A stretch of 9,671 nt of DNA from JBEVNX01 sp040507895. Its GTDB lineage: Bacteria > Desulfobacterota > Binatia > JACPRU01. The position numbers and the translations under genes were made by a program. Shown in pieces: positions 5,700 through 9,671 of the stretch. Under the pieces are notes generated by a model, which saw only the letters and a list, made by a program, of their open reading frames with translations, did not search any database and was not told the origin of the DNA. Location: positions 1 to 9,671 of the forward strand of contig JBEVNX010000094.1 in the NCBI GenBank assembly GCA_040507895.1, read 5' to 3'. Position 1 is the stretch's first letter. Every line of letters begins with the position of its first letter.

Positions 5700-6226
5700 C
5701 GAGCCGTTCGCTCTTCTTTCTTCTGCTGGCCGCGACGGCGGTGGAGCGCCTCGCGGAGCTTGCGGTCTCCCGACGCAACGTGGCCCGGAGCCTGGCGCGG
5801 GGAGGCCGGGAGCACGGCAGTCATCACTACCCGCTCATCGTCGCCGCTCACCTCGGGCTTCTCGCCGGCGCGTGGGCAGAGGTCCTGTTCCTCTCTCGGC
5901 CCTTCGTCCCGGTGCTCGGTTGGCCGATGCTGGTCCTCGTGCTCGGCGCGCAGGCCCTGCGTTGGAAGGTCATTCGGACACTCGGTCCGCATTGGACGAC
6001 TCGGGTGATCGTCGTTCCGGGACACCGGCGGATCGATTCAGGTCCGTATCGCTTCGTCCGGCATCCGAACTATCTCGCGGTCGCGGTCGAGGGATTCGCG
6101 CTTCCGTTGGTGCACTCCGCATGGCTCACGGCCTCGCTCTTCAGTGCCGCCAACCTTCCGCTGCTCGCCTGGCGGATCGTTTGCGAAGAGCGGGCGCTGC
6201 GGTCCGTTGCTCCCGTGCGAGCGTGA
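5696..6226 (+). CDS. Isoprenylcysteine carboxyl methyltransferase (ICMT)-like membrane methyltransferase
   Basis: A 176-residue integral membrane methyltransferase using S-adenosylmethionine. Hydrophobic segments lie near residues 3-18, 47-66, 70-90 and 123-155. The family signature GPYRFVRHPNYLAV (116-129 region) carries the Arg-His-Pro-x-Tyr motif, and an Arg...Glu-Glu pair (RIVCEERAL) closes the C-terminal SAM-binding part. Genes of this type directly follow type III polyketide synthases in Streptomyces (srsB) and Bacillus (bpsB), where they O-methylate alkylresorcinols or alkylpyrones; by context this is the likely reaction here. True prenylcysteine methylation is improbable in a bacterium. 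The ATG at 5696 overlaps the polyketide synthase stop, and its own stop overlaps the GTG of the next gene, so translation is coupled along the operon. Confidence 0.87.
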   Translation: MTSRSLFFLLLAATAVERLAELAVSRRNVARSLARGGREHGSHHYPLIVAAHLGLLAGAWAEVLFLSRPFVPVLGWPMLVLVLGAQALRWKVIRTLGPHWTTRVIVVPGHRRIDSGPYRFVRHPNYLAVAVEGFALPLVHSAWLTASLFSAANLPLLAWRIVCEERALRSVAPVRA

Positions 6227-7266
6227 GCGGCACGCGCTCCGTCGATCTACTCGTGGTGGGCGGCGGGCCCGCGGGGCTCGCGACGGCGATCGAAGGGGCC
6301 CGCCGAGGAATGGCCGTCGCGCTCATCGAACGGCGCTCCGGCGTGATCGACAAGGCGTGCGGCGAAGGGCTCATGCCGCCTGCGGTGCGGGAGCTTCGCG
6401 AGCTCGGTGTGGTGCTCCCCCATGGGCGGCCGTTCGCAGGAATCCGCTATCAGGCTGACGGATGCGGCGCGGAGGCGCGGTTTCGCGGCGGGCAGGGCAT
6501 CGGCTTGCGGCGCATCGCGCTTCAGGAAGCTCTCGTGGCGCGGGCGGAGGACCTCGGCGTCCACCGCGTCCAGGGAGAGGTGATTGAGATCCGGCAGACC
6601 TCCGAATTCGTCGAGGCTGGCGGCCTGCGCGGTCGATGGCTGGCGGCCGCCGATGGCCTTCACTCTCGAATTCGTCGGTCCTTCGGCCTCGAGCGGCCTC
6701 CGCGCCATCCGCAACGCCATGGCATTCGCCGGCATTTCCGCGCCGAGCCGTGGTCGGATCTCGTCGAGGTGCACTGGGACGACGAGGCCGAGGCGTACGT
6801 GACCCCCGTCGACGACGACCTCGTCGGCGTAGCCGTGTTGTTCGCCGGGCACGGATCCTTCGATGCGTGGCTCCGCCGCTTTCCGGCCGTCGCGTCGCGG
6901 CTCGGTCCGGCGGTGAGCACGCCGAAGGGCGCTGGGCCGTTCGAGCAGCGAGTCGCGAGGCGAGTCGTCGGTCGCGTGGCGCTCGTCGGGGACGCCGCCG
7001 GGTTTCTCGACCCTCTGACCGGAGAAGGGGTGGGGCTCGGCATCGCGGCGGCCAGAGCCCTCGTTCGCTGCCTCGTGAGCGGCGAGGGGATCGAGGCCTA
7101 CGAGCGGCGCTGGCTGGCCCTGTCCCGAAGGTACCGGCTCACGACCGAGGCGCTGCTGTGTCTGCGGCAAGCCCCGATTCTTCGCCGGCGACTCGTCCCG
7201 ATGCTGCAGCGGTTCCCGAGCCTGTTCGATTCCGCGCTTCGATTCATGGTCGGGTCCCGCCGCTGA
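6223..7266 (+). CDS. FAD-dependent oxidoreductase/monooxygenase of the polyketide operon
   Basis: A 347-residue flavoprotein of the UbiH/geranylgeranyl-reductase-like superfamily. The dinucleotide-binding loop GGGPAG is at residues 13-18 (VDLLVVGGGPAGLA). Glu36 ends the second strand, CGEGLMPPA follows at 46-54, and the second FAD motif GDAAGFLDPLTGEGVGLG starts at 256 (Asp257). The start is GTG at 6223, whose GTGA overlaps the methyltransferase stop; the open frame further upstream is a shadow. By analogy with srsC of Streptomyces griseus, which sits with a type III polyketide synthase and a methyltransferase, it probably hydroxylates the alkylresorcinol ring, leading to a quinone. A saturating reductase role on the alkyl chain is an alternative because of the CGEGL motif. 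The stop lies inside the hairpin at 7263-7282. Confidence 0.88.
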   Translation: MSGTRSVDLLVVGGGPAGLATAIEGARRGMAVALIERRSGVIDKACGEGLMPPAVRELRELGVVLPHGRPFAGIRYQADGCGAEARFRGGQGIGLRRIALQEALVARAEDLGVHRVQGEVIEIRQTSEFVEAGGLRGRWLAAADGLHSRIRRSFGLERPPRHPQRHGIRRHFRAEPWSDLVEVHWDDEAEAYVTPVDDDLVGVAVLFAGHGSFDAWLRRFPAVASRLGPAVSTPKGAGPFEQRVARRVVGRVALVGDAAGFLDPLTGEGVGLGIAAARALVRCLVSGEGIEAYERRWLALSRRYRLTTEALLCLRQAPILRRRLVPMLQRFPSLFDSALRFMVGSRR

Positions 7267-7282
7267 CGATCCTCATCGTCAG
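7263..7282. terminator. Perfect inverted repeat between convergent genes, candidate bidirectional terminator
   Basis: CTGACGAT (7263-7270) and ATCGTCAG (7275-7282) are exact 8-bp arms with a CCTC loop. Each arm contains the TGA stop of one of the two converging genes (7264-7266 plus strand; 7281-7279 minus strand). Position and symmetry suggest transcript termination or 3'-end protection in both directions. No T-tract follows on either side, so it is not a textbook intrinsic terminator. Confidence 0.55.
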
Positions 7283-7776
7283 GAAACGTTCGGCTCGTCA
7301 GGGAGCTCGTTCCTTCGGCTGCTCGGCAAACCGAAGTACTTGCGCAGGTGCTGCGCGACCGCACGGATCCCCGCGAGCGATCCGGCCAAGTACTCCTCGC
7401 GGCCGAAGAACGTCTCGATCTCGCGGCAGATTTCGCTCCACGCCTGCTTCCCCGCTCGCACGTGGATGCCTCGGTCGGCGAGGATTTCGACGTCGCGGTC
7501 GGCCATGAGGACGTAGATGAGAACGCCGTTGTTGTGCTCGGTGTCCCAGATCCTCAACTCGGAAAAGACCTCGAGAGCACGCTCCTTCGCCGTCTGCCCG
7601 CGGAGCAGAGGAACCGTAGCGAGCGCAGCTTCGATCGCGAACACGATTTCACCTTCATACCCGCTTTCCGTCTCCCGGATGGCTTCCTCGATCGCCGCAA
7701 GAGTCGCGGGCGGAAAGGCGCGACGGACTCCCCGCCTGCTGCTCGCGAGGTGACGAAGGATTCGTGCCAGGCTCAC
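7279..7776 (-). CDS. TPM-domain protein (TLP18.3/Psb32/MOLO-1 fold, COG3762-like)
   Basis: A 165-residue protein with one TPM domain, of unsettled function; family members have been linked to phosphatase activity and membrane-protein turnover. The domain spans about residues 20-145: GYEGEIVFAIEAAL, then the core RIWDTEHNNGVLIYVLMADRDVEILADRGIH, then a C-terminal helix ending in YFGLP. No signal peptide or membrane segment is visible, unlike its neighbour, so it may be cytoplasmic or membrane-associated through partners. The start GTG at 7776 lies one base after the upstream stop (TGA-C-GTG). The open frame extends to 7941, but that part reads as a low-complexity shadow of the Gly-rich tail. 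It is the last gene of the lemA operon. Confidence 0.87.
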   Translation of the reverse strand: MSLARILRHLASSRRGVRRAFPPATLAAIEEAIRETESGYEGEIVFAIEAALATVPLLRGQTAKERALEVFSELRIWDTEHNNGVLIYVLMADRDVEILADRGIHVRAGKQAWSEICREIETFFGREEYLAGSLAGIRAVAQHLRKYFGLPSSRRNELPDEPNVS

Positions 7777-7777
7777 G

Positions 7778-8641
7778 TCACCACCGTCCGGACGCGCCGC
7801 CGCCGCCAAAGCCGCCGCCGCCGCCACGGAATCCTCCGCCACTGCCGCCGAACCCGCCACCGCCGAAGCCTCCGCCACCGGGCGAGTATCTGCGGCGGCT
7901 GCTCCATGAGCCGGCCGGCGCGCTGAAGAGAGCGAGCACAAAGACCACGGCGCCGATGAGCAAGGCGGCCCATGCCGAGACCAGGAACGACGCGACCAGC
8001 GTCGTGCCGAGCCCGACGAGCACTGCCGCCCCCACCCTTCCGAGAAGCGGCCGGAGCGCGCTCGTCGCTCCGAGCGCGAGGAAAGCCAGGAAGAAGAGAA
8101 GCGGCGAAACGTCGCCTCCTCCTCCTGTCGCGCTCGGTTCCGGTGTCGGCAGCGCTTCGCCCTCGATGACCCGGATCATCTGGTCGATTCCCGCCTCGAT
8201 CCCGGTGGCGAAGTTGCCGCGGCGAAACTCGGGAGTGATGATCTCGCTGATGATCCTCTTGCACGTTGCGTCGTTCAGCACTCCTTCGAGGCCGTAGCCG
8301 ACCTCGATCCGCATCGTCCGATCCTTCGTCGCGACGAGGAGAATGGCGCCGTCGTCGACGCCCTTGCGCCCGAGCTTCCACGCCTCGGCGACCCGCATCG
8401 AATACTGCTCGATCGTTTCCGGCTCCGTGGTCGGGACGATCAACACGGCGATTTGGCTCCCGCGCTTCAGCTCGAAGGCGCGCAGGCGGTTCTCGAGGCT
8501 GGCTTGCGCCGAGGAATCGAGCGTAGCGGTCAGATCGGTGACCCTGCCGGAAAGCGCGGGCACCGGGACCTCCGGGTGCGCCGGCGCGGCAGCCAGCGCC
8601 AGTGCGAGCCAGAGCAATGCCGGGATTAGGCCGTAGCTCAA
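7778..8641 (-). CDS. Secreted/membrane TPM-domain protein with Gly-rich tail (YgcG family)
   Basis: A 287-residue envelope protein. A signal peptide covers about 1-22 (hydrophobic LIPALLWLALALAAA, then APAHP). The TPM domain follows from about 30 to 160, with GRVTDLTATLD at its start, the core DDGAILLVATKDRTMRIEVGYGLEG and an IITPEFRRGNFATGI segment near its end. Two or three hydrophobic stretches lie between 178 and 245. The last 35 residues are almost all glycine with spaced Phe (GGGGFGGGGF type), as in many YgcG proteins, where the tail is thought to be extracytoplasmic. The start is TTG at 8641 because it directly precedes the signal peptide and no ATG or GTG is nearby; its ribosome-binding site is poor. 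It follows lemA by 25 bp, a widespread pairing suggesting that the LemA and TPM proteins act together at the membrane. Confidence 0.9.
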   Translation of the reverse strand: MSYGLIPALLWLALALAAAPAHPEVPVPALSGRVTDLTATLDSSAQASLENRLRAFELKRGSQIAVLIVPTTEPETIEQYSMRVAEAWKLGRKGVDDGAILLVATKDRTMRIEVGYGLEGVLNDATCKRIISEIITPEFRRGNFATGIEAGIDQMIRVIEGEALPTPEPSATGGGGDVSPLLFFLAFLALGATSALRPLLGRVGAAVLVGLGTTLVASFLVSAWAALLIGAVVFVLALFSAPAGSWSSRRRYSPGGGGFGGGGFGGSGGGFRGGGGGFGGGGASGRW

Positions 8642-8666
8642 GACTGTGTTTCGGGAGACGACGCGA

Positions 8667-9275
8667 CTAGTGCGTGCTAGCGGGCGCCCCGCCGAAGTCG
8701 ACCTTCGGCGGCACGGACAGCTCCTTCTCGTTCTCGACTGTGAAATTCGGGCGTACCGCGAAGCCGAACATCTTCGCCGTCAGGTTGGAGGGGAACGATC
8801 GCACGTCGACGTTGTACTTCTCGACCGCACCGATGTAGCGCTTGCGCGCCACCGCGATTCGGTTTTCTGTCCCCTCGAGCTGCGCCTGCAGGTCGCGGAA
8901 ATTCGCATCCGACTTGAGCTGCGGATAGTTCTCCGCGACCACCAGCAGGCGCGACAGCGCCGAAGTCATCTCTCGCTGCGCCGCCTGGAATCTCGCGAAC
9001 GCCTCCGGGTCGTTGATCAGCTCGGGAGTCGCCTGCATGCTACCGACCTTGGCCCGCGCGTTCGTCACTCCGAGAAGCACGTCCTTCTCTTGCGCCGCAA
9101 ACCCCTTGACCGTGTTCACCAGGTTCGGCACCAGATCCGCGCGGCGCTGGTACTGGTTCAGGACCTCCGACCAGCTCGCCTTCACCTGCTCGTCGTCGGC
9201 CTGCAGCGTATTGTAGCCGCACCCTGCGAGACTCGAGAGCAGCGCGGTCAAGACGATTATCGAGGCTTGACGCAT
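8667..9275 (-). CDS. lemA: LemA-family lipoprotein
   Basis: A 202-residue, mostly helical envelope protein of unclear biochemical function. The N-terminus is a lipoprotein signal peptide with lipobox LAGC (Cys19), so the mature protein should be lipid-anchored. The LemA core follows: WSEVLNQYQRRADLVPNLVNTVKG (35-58 region), then ENYPQLKSDANFRDLQAQLEGTENRIAVARKRY, then the closing FPSNLTAKMFGF and PPKVDF motifs. The ATG at 9275 has a strong GAGGAG 6 nt upstream. It is followed by two TPM-domain genes on the same strand, a common LemA arrangement. LemA proteins usually keep only a short N-terminal membrane anchor; the lipobox variant seen here is also common. Confidence 0.95.
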   Translation of the reverse strand: MRQASIIVLTALLSSLAGCGYNTLQADDEQVKASWSEVLNQYQRRADLVPNLVNTVKGFAAQEKDVLLGVTNARAKVGSMQATPELINDPEAFARFQAAQREMTSALSRLLVVAENYPQLKSDANFRDLQAQLEGTENRIAVARKRYIGAVEKYNVDVRSFPSNLTAKMFGFAVRPNFTVENEKELSVPPKVDFGGAPASTH

Positions 9276-9281
9276 CGAGAT

Positions 9282-9287
9282 CTCCTC
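9282..9287 (-). promoter_or_regulatory. Shine-Dalgarno of lemA
   Basis: GAGGAG on the minus strand lies 6 nt before the lemA ATG (9275). It is the strongest ribosome-binding site of this operon and confirms the start. Confidence 0.7.
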
Positions 9288-9293
9288 AGCCGA

Positions 9294-9310
9294 GAAGCGC
9301 GTAGCGCTTC
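9294..9310. repeat. Small hairpin between the monooxygenase-fold gene and lemA
   Basis: GAAGCGC (9294-9300) and GCGCTTC (9304-9310) are exact 7-bp arms with a 3-nt loop, placed 2 bp after the upstream stop and just before the lemA Shine-Dalgarno. It could be a weak terminator, attenuator or processing site; no T-tract follows. Confidence 0.4.
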
Positions 9311-9312
9311 GG

Positions 9313-9642
9313 TCATCCCTCTCCGCCTTGGTCCGGCGAGAACAAAGGCTCGCTGCCCTCGACGGCTAGCTTGATCTCGAAGCTTTTCACCTCCGGGGGC
9401 GTGGCCAGCAGCGGCGCGAGGCGAGCGACGAACTCGACTGCGAGCTTGCTGTCCGCGTAGGCGCGCAGGTCCTTGGCGGTTCGCCAGGAGCTGATCGCGA
9501 TCAGCTCGCTTTCCCCCTGCAGAACCTGAACCAGCATCAGACCGCTCGTCCGGCGCACTCGCTCGACTTGCTCGCTCACCACCTGGAGCGCCTCGGCGGC
9601 CTTTCCTGGAAGCGGTTTTGCTAGAACCACCCGAGAGTAAAT
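9313..9642 (-). CDS. Antibiotic-biosynthesis-monooxygenase (ABM)-fold protein
   Basis: A small ferredoxin-like-fold protein of about 105-109 residues, of the type covering cofactor-free monooxygenases and heme-degrading IsdG-like enzymes; substrate unknown. The fold order is visible: strand 1 (YSRVVLAKPLPGK), a helix (AAEALQVVSEQVERVRR), strand 2 (GLMLVQVLQGE), strand 3 (ELIAISSWRT), a helix around DLRAYADSKLAVEFVARLAPLL, then a final strand (KSFEIKLA). The only standard start is GTG at 9630, which cuts into strand 1 and lies 20 nt from GGGAGG (9656-9651). An in-frame ATT at 9642 is correctly placed, 8 nt from that site. The frame also stays open to the right edge, so an upstream extension cannot be excluded. 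It lies 37 bp before lemA on the same strand. Confidence 0.72.
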   Translation of the reverse strand: MYSRVVLAKPLPGKAAEALQVVSEQVERVRRTSGLMLVQVLQGESELIAISSWRTAKDLRAYADSKLAVEFVARLAPLLATPPEVKSFEIKLAVEGSEPLFSPDQGGEG

Positions 9643-9671
9643 GGTGCGGCCCTCCCGGGCGGAACGATCCT

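Noticed and set aside
5285..6025. 246-codon minus-strand open frame across the synthase/methyltransferase junction
   Set aside because: Crosses two supported genes on the other strand; the translation is charged low-complexity sequence with no motif.
6247..7170. 307-codon minus-strand open frame
   Set aside because: Antisense shadow of the FAD oxygenase, which has both flavin motifs in frame.
7764..8297. Proline-rich plus-strand frame and CCG-rich triplet run near 7795-7885
   Set aside because: The CCG repeats are the complement of Gly codons in the tail of the TPM protein; not a separate gene, microsatellite locus or CRISPR array.
4439..9310. Shared GAAGCG-type arms in the hairpins at 4439-4460 and 9294-9310 as one regulon motif
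   Set aside because: The arm order is reversed and the spacers differ (6 versus 3 nt), so the similarity is probably chance in GC-rich DNA.

Overview
The window is GC-rich bacterial DNA (roughly two-thirds G+C by eye). It is densely packed, with several 4-bp start/stop overlaps and GTG/TTG starts. The gene content fits a proteobacterial or Myxococcota/Binatota-like soil or environmental bacterium. No gene fixes the taxon, so this is only a guess. No tRNA, rRNA, insertion sequence or CRISPR array is visible.

Layout. (1) 1-1331, plus strand: the C-terminal part of a FadB/FadJ-type 3-hydroxyacyl-CoA dehydrogenase of fatty-acid beta-oxidation, cut by the left edge. (2) 1539-2315, plus strand: an AlkB-type 2-oxoglutarate/Fe(II) DNA dealkylase. 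(3) 4437-2287, minus strand: a four-gene operon converging on alkB. It encodes an ECF-like sigma factor, an Ogt/MGMT-type O6-alkylguanine methyltransferase, an uncharacterised 2OG-Fe(II) oxygenase and a free-standing Ada-type metal-binding domain. Every junction is an ATGA or GTGA overlap, so the four are almost certainly co-transcribed and translationally coupled. Together with alkB this looks like an alkylation-damage island in which the parts of classical Ada are separate polypeptides and a dedicated sigma factor may replace the Ada transcription activator. (4) 4606-7266, plus strand, divergent from the sigma operon: a type III polyketide synthase interrupted by one frameshift, an isoprenylcysteine-methyltransferase-like membrane methyltransferase and an FAD-dependent oxygenase, again coupled by ATGA/GTGA overlaps. 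The order matches phenolic-lipid/alkylpyrone loci of the srsABC and bpsAB type. (5) 9642-7279, minus strand: an antibiotic-biosynthesis-monooxygenase-fold protein, a LemA lipoprotein and two TPM-domain envelope proteins.

How they work together. Regions 2 and 3 would repair alkylated bases by direct reversal: suicide methyl transfer by Ogt, oxidative demethylation by AlkB and possibly by the second oxygenase, and methyl sensing or scavenging by the Ada domain. The sigma factor would supply regulation. Region 4 would make and tailor (O-methylate, oxidise) an alkyl-resorcinol, pyrone or quinone lipid. The 168-bp divergent gap between regions 3 and 4 holds two inverted repeats and a repeated GAAGCGT element, so it is the main regulatory hub. 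A perfect inverted repeat containing both stop codons separates regions 4 and 5.
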